Positions 26,363 to 35,071 of a stretch of 64,000 nt of DNA are shown in pieces. This DNA comes from Deltaproteobacteria bacterium (GTDB lineage Bacteria > Acidobacteriota > Thermoanaerobaculia > Multivoradales > JAHZIX01). The stretch is from NCBI GenBank assembly GCA_022601195.1, contig JAHZIX010000043.1, forward strand, positions 26,702-90,701, given 5' to 3'. The number at the start of each line of letters is the position of its first letter. Within the stretch, counting starts at the first letter, position 1. The position numbers were made by a program, and so were the translations under genes. The notes below the pieces were generated by a model. It was not told the DNA's origin, did not search any database, and was given only the letters and a program-made list of their open reading frames with translations.

Positions 26363-27094
26363 TCAATCGATGCTGAAATTCATCAGCTCCACCGGCAGGT
26401 TCTGACCAGTGATCCGGAAGATCGCGTTCTGATTTGCAATCGGGACTCCGGTGTTGGCTGTCGAAGTGACGGCAACAGCATTGAACCCTTCGCCCGGATC
26501 TCCCGGCCCACCGGTCAGACCCCCCTGGGTTAAGGCAACACCTTCACAGGTCAAACCGCTATTGATGCCTGTCAAGCCAGCACACGCGGCGTAGGCGGTT
26601 TGGAGCATGCCACCGATGAAGGAGCCACTGTGACTGCCCCCCGCCAACGGAACAACGTGGGTCGCGGTAGTGCCGGAGGATATCCCTGTCGCCCCAGCCA
26701 TATCGATGGTCGACACCGTTCCTGCCCCGGTATTGATATCCAGAATCAAAGCTGTTGCAGTGCCCCCATAGGCATTCGCCATTCGGAAGCTCGCTGAGGC
26801 AAAGGTGTGGGGATCCTGAACAGCGGGAGCTGCAAAGCGATTTCCAATCAAGCCACCGGATTGGCCGTTTCGGTTGAAGGGAACATTGTTGTCGAACTGA
26901 ATCGTCCCGACCGGGGGTGGGCCAACTCGTACTCTGGCGCGCACCTTCGGCGTAACTTCTGCTCCACTCAAGGTTCGAAGTTCGGGGCGGCTCTCCTCAC
27001 CAGCGTTGGTTTTAGGGAGACTCACCGCCAAGCCAACCAGACCTATCACTGAGATTAGAGCCCAAGAGAGACGACGACCTAGAGTCTTTCCCAC
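26363..27094 (-). CDS. Secreted protein of unknown function with LPVEL-type C-terminus
   Basis: 243 aa. The start is placed at GTG 27092-27094, six bases after GAGGAGG; a TTG five codons upstream would sit on that ribosome binding site. A basic N-terminus plus hydrophobic segment (about 9-28) is a signal peptide. The mature part is Gly/Ala/Thr/Ser-rich, with one close Cys pair region (AYAACAGLTG... LTCEG). It ends in LPVELMNFSID, resembling the LPVEL-x-x-F stretch found just before or within C-terminal sorting regions of secreted proteins in Bacteroidota and some Acidobacteriota. The rest resembles no family I know. Monocistronic, with its own terminator. Confidence 0.7.
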   Translation of the reverse strand: MGKTLGRRLSWALISVIGLVGLAVSLPKTNAGEESRPELRTLSGAEVTPKVRARVRVGPPPVGTIQFDNNVPFNRNGQSGGLIGNRFAAPAVQDPHTFASASFRMANAYGGTATALILDINTGAGTVSTIDMAGATGISSGTTATHVVPLAGGSHSGSFIGGMLQTAYAACAGLTGINSGLTCEGVALTQGGLTGGPGDPGEGFNAVAVTSTANTGVPIANQNAIFRITGQNLPVELMNFSID

Positions 27095-27240
27095 CGCGAA
27101 CCTCCTCAATGGACCATCAGATAGCTCAATGCCTATATTTTAGATTGCGCTTAACATTAGCACTTAGAAGGATCTGAGGCAATAGTCCTCACCGACCGAC
27201 TCTCAGCTCGCCCCGCCCAGGAAACACCCTCAAGAAACGA

Positions 27241-27275
27241 AAAACGCCCAGCTGTCCAAGACGGCTGAGCGTTTT
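27241..27275 (-). terminator. Terminator of the alpha ribosomal operon
   Basis: On the minus strand, AAAACGCTCAGC pairs with GCTGGGCGTTTT (one G-T pair) over an 11-base loop and is followed by a T-rich tail (TTTTTCG). It lies about 55 bases past the rplQ stop, ending the long ribosomal transcript. Confidence 0.88.
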
Positions 27276-27331
27276 CGAAGATTCTCCCTGCTTCAGCAAG
27301 AAAAACCCGTTCTGATCCAGCTGAGTAAGTA

Positions 27332-27715
27332 CTACTCCGAACTTCCCTCGGAAGAATACTCGTAGTCCACGAACTCGATGGCCGCCATTTCAGCGTTGTC
27401 CCCTTTGCGGGGGCCGAGCTTGATGATCCGAAGATAACCACCGGGGCGATCCTGAAACCGCGGGGAGATCTCGTCAAAGAGTCTCTTTACGTGATCCCGA
27501 TTGGGAAGCCAGGTACGTACCCCTCGCCGGGCATGAACGGTTCCCGTCTTTCCCTTGGTCACCAACTTCTCTGCAATAGGCCGTAACTCCTTGGCTTTTG
27601 GCAGCGTCGTGACGATTCTCTCGTGAGTAAACAGCGAAGCGAGTTGGTTACGAAACATGGCCAGACGGTGAGGGGTCTTACGCCCTAACTTTCGACCTCG
27701 GACTGCGTGACGCAT
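27332..27715 (-). CDS. rplQ: 50S ribosomal protein L17
   Basis: 127 aa, standard bacterial length. The N-terminus MRHAVRGRKLGRKTPHR is the L17 signature. L17 sits near the peptide exit tunnel, contacting 23S rRNA. It follows rpoA by 16 bases and is the last gene of the alpha operon, with a terminator behind it. The acidic end (YSSEGSSE) is variable in the family. Confidence 0.97.
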   Translation of the reverse strand: MRHAVRGRKLGRKTPHRLAMFRNQLASLFTHERIVTTLPKAKELRPIAEKLVTKGKTGTVHARRGVRTWLPNRDHVKRLFDEISPRFQDRPGGYLRIIKLGPRKGDNAEMAAIEFVDYEYSSEGSSE

Positions 27716-27731
27716 GACGAATTCTCCTTAC

Positions 27732-28718
27732 TCAGGCCCCGACGGCCTGAGCCTCGCTATCCGGCACGGTCATTCCAAAGCTCAAGCCCAGCTTGCTCAG
27801 CAGGTCTTGCAACTCTTCCAGCGACTTCTTGCCGAAGTTCTTGGTCTCCAACATATCTCGCTCAGTCCTGCGGACCAAGTCACGGAGATTGCCGATATTG
27901 GCGTTCTTGAGACAGTTAGCCGAACGCACGGACAGATCGAGCTCATCGATACTCTTGTTGAGCAGCTCCTGTAGAGCCACCAGCTCTTCACTCTGGCCAG
28001 TAGGCCTCTCCTCACGCAAGCTCTCTTCCGCTTCGATGAAAATTCCCAAGTGGCCCTTGAGAATCATCGCTCCGTGAGAGACGGCCTCCTGCGGAGAAAT
28101 CGTCCCGTTGGTCCAGACATCGAGAATCAAGCGATCGTAGTCAGTGGTCCGACCGAGACGGGCAGACTCGACCCGAAAATTGACCCGCCGGACTGGGCTA
28201 TGAGCCGCATCGATGGGAATCCAGCCGATGCCCATGGATTCATCAAAATTCTGATCAGCACTGACGTAACCCCGACCTGGCGTCACTTGAGCTTGTAATT
28301 TCAGGTGACCTTCCTCGTTCAAGGTGGCAATGTGAACGTCTGGATCCATCACTTCGACTTGAGGGTCGTCGGCGAAATCACCAGCTGTTACGACCCCTGG
28401 TCCCTTCACATCGAGAGTGAGAATCTTGGGTCCGTCGGCGTGAAGCCGGATCGGAATTAGCTTGAGATTCAGGATGATATCCGTAACGTCTTCGACCATT
28501 CCTGGCATCGCCGAGAACTCGTGCAGAATCCCTTCGATATGAACCGAGGTGATCGCTGCGCCCTCAATGGAAGACAGAAGACAGCGACGTAAGGCGGTTC
28601 CAATGGTCGTACCGAAGCCCCTTTCAAAGGGCTGAGCCGTGAACTTGCCATACACTGGCTCCAAAGTCCCGGCATCTATCTCGACGCGCGTTGGGCGCTG
28701 AAAGTTGTTCCAAAGCAT
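27732..28718 (-). CDS. rpoA: RNA polymerase alpha subunit
   Basis: 328 aa. The N-terminal assembly domain (about 1-230) has 'FGTTIGTALRRCLLSS' and 'GPGVVTAGD'. The C-terminal DNA-binding domain has 'LSVRSANCLKNANI', holding the Arg and Asn residues that touch UP elements, followed by 'RTERDMLETKNFGKKSLEEL'. The alpha dimer nucleates polymerase assembly and binds activators. It lies between rpsD and rplQ as usual, preceded by a perfect inverted repeat (28780-28808). Confidence 0.98.
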   Translation of the reverse strand: MLWNNFQRPTRVEIDAGTLEPVYGKFTAQPFERGFGTTIGTALRRCLLSSIEGAAITSVHIEGILHEFSAMPGMVEDVTDIILNLKLIPIRLHADGPKILTLDVKGPGVVTAGDFADDPQVEVMDPDVHIATLNEEGHLKLQAQVTPGRGYVSADQNFDESMGIGWIPIDAAHSPVRRVNFRVESARLGRTTDYDRLILDVWTNGTISPQEAVSHGAMILKGHLGIFIEAEESLREERPTGQSEELVALQELLNKSIDELDLSVRSANCLKNANIGNLRDLVRRTERDMLETKNFGKKSLEELQDLLSKLGLSFGMTVPDSEAQAVGA

Positions 28719-28779
28719 GAATGACTCTCCTAAGTGCCTTCTTCTACTAACGACCGAATCGTCCCTGCGACCGAAGAGA

Positions 28780-28808
28780 GCGGATTTCGACGAACTCTCG
28801 AAATCCGC
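28780..28808 (-). repeat. Perfect 11-bp inverted repeat between rpsD and rpoA
   Basis: GCGGATTTCGA (28780-28790) and TCGAAATCCGC (28798-28808) form an uninterrupted stem with a 7-base loop in the mRNA, 16 bases past the rpoA side of the spacer. No T-run follows on the minus strand, so it is more likely a processing or stability element or a translational control site than a terminator. Confidence 0.8.
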
Positions 28809-28824
28809 CAGTTCTCCAGACGGC

Positions 28825-29454
28825 CTATCGGCTATAGAGCTCGACGATCAGCTGCTCCTGGATCGGCAACTTGATCTCTTCGCGGGTAGGAAGCCTCAAG
28901 ACTTTACCCGTGAAGTTTTCGGGATCCAACTCGAGCCACTCCGGCACTCCCCGACCGCGAGCTGTCTCGACGCTCGCGCGGATGAATGCGTTCGTCCGAC
29001 TGGCCTCTCGTACCGAGACCACTTCGTCGGCTCGAACCTGATAAGAGGGAATCGTGACCTTCTTACCATTGATGGTGATGTGCCCGTGGCGAGTCAACTG
29101 ACGCGCCTGGGCTCTCGAAGCGGCGAACCCAAGGCTGTAGACGACGTTGTCTAGCCTGCGCTCGAGGATCACCAGCAAGTTCTCGCCGGTAATGCCCTTC
29201 TTGCGATCCGCTTGTTTGAAGTAAAGGCGAAACTGACGTTCCAGGACGCCATAGATTCTCTTGACCTTCTGCTTCTCGCGAAGCTGAATGCCGTAGCCCT
29301 GTGCTCGACGGCCCCGACGGGTGCCGTGCTGGCCTGGGGGATAGGCGCGCCTTTCGATGGCGCACTTCTCTTTGAAACAGCGATCCCCTTTGAGGAAAAG
29401 CTTCATCCGCTCACGCCGGCAGAGTCGGCAAACGGGTCCGGTATATCGTGCCAC
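28825..29454 (-). CDS. rpsD: 30S ribosomal protein S4
   Basis: 209 aa. It is the zinc-binding (C+) form: Cys9 and Cys12 in CRLC, then two Cys in 'DRCFKEKC'. An S4 RNA-binding domain follows ('RLDNVVYSLGFAASRAQARQL'). S4 is a primary 16S rRNA binder and often represses the alpha operon. It lies 87 bases after rpsK. Confidence 0.98.
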   Translation of the reverse strand: MARYTGPVCRLCRRERMKLFLKGDRCFKEKCAIERRAYPPGQHGTRRGRRAQGYGIQLREKQKVKRIYGVLERQFRLYFKQADRKKGITGENLLVILERRLDNVVYSLGFAASRAQARQLTRHGHITINGKKVTIPSYQVRADEVVSVREASRTNAFIRASVETARGRGVPEWLELDPENFTGKVLRLPTREEIKLPIQEQLIVELYSR

Positions 29455-29541
29455 TGTCTATTTCCTCCGAAGACACCCAGCCTGCTCTTGATACGCTTCT
29501 GGGTCTTCCATTTAGATCATTCGCCCCAGGACTCCAGAGTC

Positions 29542-29943
29542 CTATACCCGCCGCCGCTTGCGCGGCCGGCAACCATTGTGCGGAATCGGGGTGACATCCT
29601 GGATGGACTTGATAATCAGTCCCGCGGATTGCAAAGCCCTAACGGCCGATTCCCGGCCGGCTCCAGGCCCTTTGACCCGCACATCGAGAGTTCTTACTCC
29701 CATGTCCTTCGCCAAGCCACCTACGTTCTGTCCCGCTACCTGAGCGGCGAACGGAGTGCCTTTTCTCGAACCTTTGAATCCGATGCGACCTGCGGATGAC
29801 CAAGCGAGAGCGTTGCCCTCGGGATCCGAGATAGCGATCAGCGTATTGTTGAAAGTCGCCTGAACGTGCGCGACCGCATGCGGAACGATGCGCTTTTCTT
29901 TGCGCTTTCCGCCTTTTCGATCTTTTTTGCCTGCCTTGGCCAT
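29542..29943 (-). CDS. rpsK: 30S ribosomal protein S11
   Basis: 133 aa with a lysine-rich N-terminus and the family motifs 'VQATFNNTLIAISDPEGNALAWSSAG' (in part) and the C-terminal 'PIPHNGCRPRKRRRV'. S11 lies at the platform of the small subunit near the decoding site. It is 40 bases downstream of rpsM. Confidence 0.98.
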   Translation of the reverse strand: MAKAGKKDRKGGKRKEKRIVPHAVAHVQATFNNTLIAISDPEGNALAWSSAGRIGFKGSRKGTPFAAQVAGQNVGGLAKDMGVRTLDVRVKGPGAGRESAVRALQSAGLIIKSIQDVTPIPHNGCRPRKRRRV

Positions 29944-29983
29944 ATCGATTCCTTTGACTTATTGCCGAGTTGTCACCGGCTAC

Positions 29984-30364
29984 TTACTTACGGACTTTCT
30001 TCTTACCGGCGATCGAGGCGCGCTTCGGTCCCTTTCGGGAGCGTGCATTGGTATGGGTTCTCTGCCCGCGTACCGGCAGCCCGCGACGATGGCGAACACC
30101 TCGGTAACAGCCAATTTCCATGAGCCGCTTGATGTTCTGACTTCGTTCCTTCCGAAGGTCACCTTCAACCCGAAGGTCGTCCTGAATCACCTTCCGAATG
30201 CGTCGACTTTCGTCTTCCGTAAGATCCTTGACCTTGGTGACCGGATCAACACCGGCCTTCTCGAGGATGACCAATGAGTTAGAACGGCCGATGCCGAAGA
30301 TGTAGGTGAGACCGATGCCGACCTGCTTGTGTTGGGGCAAGTCAATTCCCGCGATCCGTGCCAT
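29984..30364 (-). CDS. rpsM: 30S ribosomal protein S13
   Basis: 126 aa. Opens MARIAGIDLPQHKQVGIGLTY, then the helix-two-turn-helix region and the basic tail 'RGLPVRGQRTHTNARSRKG', all standard for S13, which bridges the small-subunit head to the large subunit and P-site tRNA. It follows rpmJ by nine bases. Confidence 0.98.
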   Translation of the reverse strand: MARIAGIDLPQHKQVGIGLTYIFGIGRSNSLVILEKAGVDPVTKVKDLTEDESRRIRKVIQDDLRVEGDLRKERSQNIKRLMEIGCYRGVRHRRGLPVRGQRTHTNARSRKGPKRASIAGKKKVRK

Positions 30365-30373
30365 ATCGTTTCC

Positions 30374-30487
30374 CTAACCCTGTCGCTGCTTGTGTTTCGG
30401 GTTCTCACAAATGATCCGCACAACGCCCTTGCGGCGTACTACTTTGCACTTGGAGCACATTCTTTTGACCGATGTTCTTACTTTCAT
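30374..30487 (-). CDS. rpmJ: 50S ribosomal protein L36
   Basis: 37 aa, ATG 30485-30487 to TAG 30374-30376. It opens MKVRTSVKRMCSKCK and ends CENPKHKQRQG. The C-x2-C...C-x4-H zinc-binding set is intact, so this is the C+ paralogue. It sits between infA and rpsM as in most bacteria. Confidence 0.96.
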   Translation of the reverse strand: MKVRTSVKRMCSKCKVVRRKGVVRIICENPKHKQRQG

Positions 30488-30516
30488 GGTGCTTTCCTCG
30501 AGCCGCTAGTCCACGG

Positions 30517-30741
30517 CTAGCTCTTCAACCGGTAGACGATTCGTCCCCGAGTTAGGTCGTAGGGCGAAAGCTCCACCAGAACCTTGTCGCCCGGAAGGAT
30601 ACGGATGAAATGTTTCCGCATCTTTCCTGAAATATGGGCTAGTACTTGGTGGCCATTTTCCAGCTCTACCCGGAACATGGCATTCGGCAACGGTTCGTTG
30701 ACCACCGCCTCGACCTCAATTGCTTCTTCCTTCTTTGACAA
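30517..30741 (-). CDS. infA: Translation initiation factor IF-1
   Basis: 74 aa, a single OB-fold: 'EAVVNEPLPNAMFRVELENG', 'VLAHISGKMRKHFIRILPGD', 'SPYDLTRGRIVYRLK'. IF-1 occupies the A site during initiation. Its N-terminus has a small acidic insertion (KKEEAIEVEA). It lies 24 bases after map. Confidence 0.97.
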   Translation of the reverse strand: MSKKEEAIEVEAVVNEPLPNAMFRVELENGHQVLAHISGKMRKHFIRILPGDKVLVELSPYDLTRGRIVYRLKS

Positions 30742-30765
30742 GATCCTATTCCTTCCGTTCGCAGG

Positions 30766-31527
30766 TCATACGCTGCGAGGCGCGTTCGATATACCGAGAA
30801 TCTTCGCGCCATCGTTTGTTACCGCGACCGAATACTCGAAATGCGCAGATAGGGAACCGTCCGCTGTACGCGCGGTCCAACCATCCGCATCCATCTTTAC
30901 TTCTGGACCACCCTGGTTGACCATCGGCTCGATCGCCAAGACCATTCCCGGCTTCAGCTTCGGCCCTTTTCCCGGCTTTCCGTAGTTGGGAACCTGGGGC
31001 TCTTCATGGAGCGAAACGCCAACACCGTGTCCCACAAACTCCCGAACAACCGAGAACCCCTGGCTTTCGACGAAACTCTGGACCGCATGCCCGATATCGG
31101 ACAGACGCCCCCCGGGACGGACCTTCTCAACGGCCTTGAGTAGAGACTCACGGGTCGCGTTCAAAAGGCGCTGGCCTTGCGGGTCGACAGCACCAACCAT
31201 ATAGGTCCGAGCCGCGTCGCCGTAGTAGCCCTTATACAAAACCCCACAATCGATACCCAAGATATCCCCCTCTTTGAGGGGCTCATCGTTGGGAATTCCA
31301 TGGACGATGACGTCATTGAGGGCAGTGCAAAGAGTTGCTGGGAATCCCCGATAATTGAGAAATCCAGGAACTGCCCCGGCATCTCGGATGAGAGCCTCGG
31401 CATCCTGATCCAGCTCCAGAGTAGTCACCCCTGGCGCTACCTTGGCTTCGATGAGGTCGAGAACCTGATGGACGATCCGATTCGCCTCGTCCATCAGCTC
31501 TATCTCACCAGAAGTCTTCAAAACCAT
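30766..31527 (-). CDS. map: Methionine aminopeptidase, type I
   Basis: 253 aa. It removes the initiator methionine from new proteins. The five metal ligands are present: Asp in 'GIDCG', Asp in 'GDAART', His in 'GHGVG', Glu in 'IEPMVN' and Glu in 'FEYSVAVT'. It lacks the SH3-binding N-terminal extension (type Ia). Its ATG overlaps the adk stop by one base, as in the common secY-adk-map-infA order. Confidence 0.97.
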   Translation of the reverse strand: MVLKTSGEIELMDEANRIVHQVLDLIEAKVAPGVTTLELDQDAEALIRDAGAVPGFLNYRGFPATLCTALNDVIVHGIPNDEPLKEGDILGIDCGVLYKGYYGDAARTYMVGAVDPQGQRLLNATRESLLKAVEKVRPGGRLSDIGHAVQSFVESQGFSVVREFVGHGVGVSLHEEPQVPNYGKPGKGPKLKPGMVLAIEPMVNQGGPEVKMDADGWTARTADGSLSAHFEYSVAVTNDGAKILGISNAPRSV

Positions 31528-32114
31528 CAGACCTGCCCCACTTTCCGAATCTCTCCGAGCAGGGCAGCAGTGACGCTGTCGACAGCCTGAAAGCCGTCGA
31601 CCATGCTAAGTATACCTCGGTCTCGGTAGTAATCGATGAGCGGCTCGGTCTTATTCTTGTAGACAGACAAACGCTCGCGAATCACCTCAACCTTGTCGTC
31701 ATCCCTCTTTCGCGCAAGAGCGCGCCGAATCAACTCTTCCTCAGGTACGTCTAGAACCAGCACGATATCGAGCTGAGTCTCTAAGCGCTCCAGAATTCCA
31801 GCTAGGGTCTCCGCCTGTCCCAAGTTTCTGGGATATCCGTCGAGCAAGAAGCCGCTCTGAGCATCCGCCTCTCCCAACCGCTGTTGGACCACCTGAGCCA
31901 TGGTCTCATCATCTACCAGGGCACCGGACTGCATGATGCTCTCCACCCGTTCTCCAAGGGCGGAACGGGCAGCCACCGCGGACCGCAGCATTTCGCCTGT
32001 GGAGACTGCAGGAACGCCCAAGGCTTCAGACAGGAAGGCCGCCTGGGTGCCTTTTCCAGAACCCGGCGGCCCGACCATCAAAAGACGGGAAATTGGCTGC
32101 TTAGCGGCGTCCAC
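31527..32114 (-). CDS. adk: Adenylate kinase (short-LID form)
   Basis: 195 aa. It catalyses ATP + AMP = 2 ADP. The P-loop is GPPGSGKGTQ, the AMP-binding region 'VSTGEMLRSAV', and 'LLDGYPRN' is the family signature. The LID is short ('ALARKRDDDKVEVIRERL'), without the four-Cys zinc finger of the long form. Its start overlaps the end of secY by 14 bases. Confidence 0.97.
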   Translation of the reverse strand: MDAAKQPISRLLMVGPPGSGKGTQAAFLSEALGVPAVSTGEMLRSAVAARSALGERVESIMQSGALVDDETMAQVVQQRLGEADAQSGFLLDGYPRNLGQAETLAGILERLETQLDIVLVLDVPEEELIRRALARKRDDDKVEVIRERLSVYKNKTEPLIDYYRDRGILSMVDGFQAVDSVTAALLGEIRKVGQV

Positions 32115-33483
32115 GGACCCTTCCCTTTTTCATGAAGCCTTCGTAGTTTCGCATCACCAACTGACTTTCCACTTGCTGGACGAAATCCATCGCCACGCCA
32201 ACAACGATCAGCAGGGAAGTACCTCCAAAGAAGAAGTCGATCCCCATACCCGTTGTGACCCAAGTAGGAAGTAGCGCATCCAATCTCTGTCCAACGCTCC
32301 CGAGGGCTCCTACACGGACACCACTGAGCAGGAAGCCAGGCAAAACCGAAACGGCTGCCAGGTAAAGCGATCCCACCAGTGTCAGGCGAGTCAGGATGCG
32401 GTCAATATAGTCCGAAGTCCTGCGGCCAGGTCGAATTCCTGGAATGAACCCACCATGCTTCCTCATATTCTCAGCAACATCCTGCGGATTGAAGATGATG
32501 GAGATGTAGAAGTAGCAGAAGAAGATGATCGCGACGACGTAGGCGAGGTAGTACAGGATCTCACCTGGTCCCAACACCCGGACGATGCTCTGGATCCAAG
32601 AGTTGTTCCAGTTGCTGAGTACCGCAGTCGGAACCATGACCACTGAGCTGGCGAAAATGACCGGAATGACTCCGCCCGTGTTGACTCGTAACGGAAGGTA
32701 GGTACTTTGACCACCATACACCTTGCGCCCGATAACGCGCTTCGCATATTGAACCGGTATGCGCCGTTGCCCTTTTTCCATATAGACAATGAAGGCGACC
32801 ACCAAGAGCATGAAGACCGAGAGGAAAATCATGCTGAGCAGCGGAATCTGTCCGTCCTTGACCTTCACGAAGGTATTGATGATCGCAGGAATCGTCCCCA
32901 CGACAATGCCGGCGAAGATGATCAGGGAGATTCCGTTGCCGATACCCCGCTCGCTGATCTGCTCCCCTAACCACATGACGAAAGCACAACCTGTCGTAAC
33001 AGTAATAGCGGTAATCAGAACGAATCCGATACCAGCATTCGGCACCAGAGGAGCGCCGGTCGGAGTCGAGGTCTTAGCTAGGAAAATCGCGATACTGGTC
33101 GACTGCACCAACGAAATGACTACCGTCAGATACCGGGTGTATTGAGTGATCTTCTTCCGGCCCATCTCTCCCTCTTTTGAGAGCTTTTCGAGATAGGGCC
33201 AAACCACAGTGAGCAGCTGCAAGATAATAGAGGCCGTGATGTAGGGCATGATGCCCAGCGAGAAAATCGCGACTCTTCCGAGGCTGCCCCCAGTAAAGTT
33301 GTTCACGAAGCCCAACAAGCCTCCGCCCAAGGACTCCATCAGCTCAAGTAGAGCTGTTGGATCAACGCCTGGACTGGGAATGAAACATCCAACCCGGTAC
33401 ACGGCCAACATGGCAAACGTGAAAAACAGCCGCTTTCGCAGTTCCGGGATAGCAAAGACGTTGCGGAGACTTTCCGTTATCAC
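32101..33483 (-). CDS. secY: Protein translocase subunit SecY
   Basis: 460 aa with ten predicted membrane spans. SecY is the channel of the SecYEG translocon. Family landmarks include 'VYRVGCFIPSPGVD', 'GIMPYITASIILQLL', 'SERGIGNGISLIIFAGI' and the C-terminal basic tail KKGRVRGRR. It overlaps rplO by four bases. SecE is encoded at 58914-59111. Confidence 0.98.
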   Translation of the reverse strand: MITESLRNVFAIPELRKRLFFTFAMLAVYRVGCFIPSPGVDPTALLELMESLGGGLLGFVNNFTGGSLGRVAIFSLGIMPYITASIILQLLTVVWPYLEKLSKEGEMGRKKITQYTRYLTVVISLVQSTSIAIFLAKTSTPTGAPLVPNAGIGFVLITAITVTTGCAFVMWLGEQISERGIGNGISLIIFAGIVVGTIPAIINTFVKVKDGQIPLLSMIFLSVFMLLVVAFIVYMEKGQRRIPVQYAKRVIGRKVYGGQSTYLPLRVNTGGVIPVIFASSVVMVPTAVLSNWNNSWIQSIVRVLGPGEILYYLAYVVAIIFFCYFYISIIFNPQDVAENMRKHGGFIPGIRPGRRTSDYIDRILTRLTLVGSLYLAAVSVLPGFLLSGVRVGALGSVGQRLDALLPTWVTTGMGIDFFFGGTSLLIVVGVAMDFVQQVESQLVMRNYEGFMKKGRVRGRR

Positions 33484-33917
33484 TGGCTTAGCTCCTCACA
33501 GCTTCCACCCGCTGCCTCAATCTTGTCACGGGCACTCTTACTGAACTTGTGGGCCGTCACCTTGAAGGCACTGCTGCACTCGCCATCTCCGAGGATCTTC
33601 ACCCGAGCTCCCTTACGGACCATGCCGGCCTCGAGAAGCGACTCTGGATTCACATCCCCTTCGAAGCCCTCGAGCTGGCTTAGGTTCACCACCGAGTAGC
33701 TGACTCTGAAGATATTGGTAAATCCCCGCTTGGGGACCCGACGAATCAGGGGCATCTGGCCGCCTTCAAATCCCAGACGACGGCTGTAGCCAGCTCGAGA
33801 CTTTTGCCCCTTGTGGCCCCGTCCTGCCGTCTTTCCAAGGCCCGAACCAGGTCCTCGCCCTACCCGTTTCCGTTTGTGCTTGCTGCCCTTAGCGGGCGAC
33901 AGTTCGTGCAATTTCAT
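33480..33917 (-). CDS. rplO: 50S ribosomal protein L15
   Basis: 145 aa. Begins MKLHELSPAKGSKHKRKRVG, continues 'GRGPGSGLGKTAGRGHKGQ' and ends in the globular L15/L27e-like domain. It is tied to 23S rRNA assembly. It overlaps both rpmD and secY by four bases. Confidence 0.98.
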   Translation of the reverse strand: MKLHELSPAKGSKHKRKRVGRGPGSGLGKTAGRGHKGQKSRAGYSRRLGFEGGQMPLIRRVPKRGFTNIFRVSYSVVNLSQLEGFEGDVNPESLLEAGMVRKGARVKILGDGECSSAFKVTAHKFSKSARDKIEAAGGSCEELSQ

Positions 33918-34117
33918 GACGCTTCCTCAACCACTTCTACCAAGTGGGAAATCTTATGAACCATGCCTCGCACAGCGGGGCTGTCTTCTCGCTCGACCAC
34001 GTGGCGAATGCGGCGAAGACCTAGGCTACGAAGCACATCTCGCTGCTTCTTATTGAAACCGATAGGGCTCCGCACTTGCCGAACCCGAATCGTCTTGGCT
34101 TTTTTATCTCTTCCCAT
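33914..34117 (-). CDS. rpmD: 50S ribosomal protein L30
   Basis: 67 aa. The L30 fold is recognisable from 'IRVRQVRSPIGFNKKQRDVL' and 'LGLRRIRHVVEREDSPAVRG'. It has a usual position between rpsE and rplO, overlapping the latter by four bases. Confidence 0.97.
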   Translation of the reverse strand: MGRDKKAKTIRVRQVRSPIGFNKKQRDVLRSLGLRRIRHVVEREDSPAVRGMVHKISHLVEVVEEAS

Positions 34118-34148
34118 CGAAGGCTCCTCTCACGCCGCGCTCCTGCAA

Positions 34149-34655
34149 TCAGGCGACGCTCTCCTCCGTTGCGCTCTCGAGACCTCGAAGACGGCGAACC
34201 GTCCGCAGATCCCGCAATTCCAACAATGCGGCGAATGTCGCCTTGATCACGTTCTGGGGGTTCGTTGTTCCCAGAGACTTGGTAAGAATGTCGGTGATGC
34301 CGCTAGCTTCGATCACCGCGCGAACCGGTCCTCCAGCGATCACGCCAGTACCAGGAGAGGCCGGCTTCAGCAGTACTCGACCGGCGCTAAAGACGCCCAA
34401 GGATTCATGGGGAATCGTTCCATTCTCCAACGGAACTCGAATCATGTTCCTTCTCGCGGCCTCTATTCCCTTGCGGATCGCCATGGGTACTTCCCTGGCC
34501 TTGCCAGATCCATACCCCACCTTACCCTTACCATCACCGACGACTACGAGCGCAGAGAAAGAGAAGTTCTTACCACCCTTTACTACCTTGGTCACACGAT
34601 TGATGTGAACCACCTGCTCGATGAAATCGGATTCTCGTTTGAAGTCCCTTGCCAC
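34149..34655 (-). CDS. rpsE: 30S ribosomal protein S5
   Basis: 168 aa. It starts at GTG 34653-34655 behind AAGGAGG. The double-stranded RNA-binding N-domain ('INRVTKVVKGGKNFSFSALV') and C-domain ('DILTKSLGTTNPQNVIKA') are standard. S5 takes part in decoding accuracy and the mRNA entry channel. Confidence 0.98.
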   Translation of the reverse strand: MARDFKRESDFIEQVVHINRVTKVVKGGKNFSFSALVVVGDGKGKVGYGSGKAREVPMAIRKGIEAARRNMIRVPLENGTIPHESLGVFSAGRVLLKPASPGTGVIAGGPVRAVIEASGITDILTKSLGTTNPQNVIKATFAALLELRDLRTVRRLRGLESATEESVA

Positions 34656-34673
34656 CGTCGCCTCCTTACCGGC

Positions 34674-35060
34674 CTAGAAACCCAGACCCTTTTCTCGAGC
34701 GCCTTCGGCGATCTCGCGGATCTTGCCGTGAAAAATAAAACCGCCCCGGTCGAAGACAACTTGCTCTACGCCTTGTTCTTTCGCTCGTTCGGCTAGGACC
34801 TGCCCTACTTTACGAGCCGCCTGTCGGCTTCCTGCTGAAGTCTCTAGCCCCTCTTGCACGACCCCCTCACGGGAGTTAGCTTGGGCCAGAGTCTTTCCCG
34901 CGTCGTCGTCGATCAGCTGAGCATAGACATATCTGAGACTCTTTCGGACAGCCAGCCTCGGTCGCTCGGCAGTACCTCTCAAACGTTTCCTCAAGCGTAA
35001 ATGGGAACGCTTTCGTCTGAGATTCTTTTGCTGGGTCCTCTTTCGCTGATAATCACTCAT
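34674..35060 (-). CDS. rplR: 50S ribosomal protein L18
   Basis: 128 aa. The basic N-terminus ('KRTQQKNLRRKRSHLRLRKR') and the core ('RPRLAVRKSLRYVYAQLIDD', 'VVFDRGGFIFHGKIREIAEG') match L18, which binds 5S rRNA with L5 and L25. It lies 11 bases after rplF. Confidence 0.98.
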   Translation of the reverse strand: MSDYQRKRTQQKNLRRKRSHLRLRKRLRGTAERPRLAVRKSLRYVYAQLIDDDAGKTLAQANSREGVVQEGLETSAGSRQAARKVGQVLAERAKEQGVEQVVFDRGGFIFHGKIREIAEGAREKGLGF

Positions 35061-35071
35061 TGCCTACTCCG

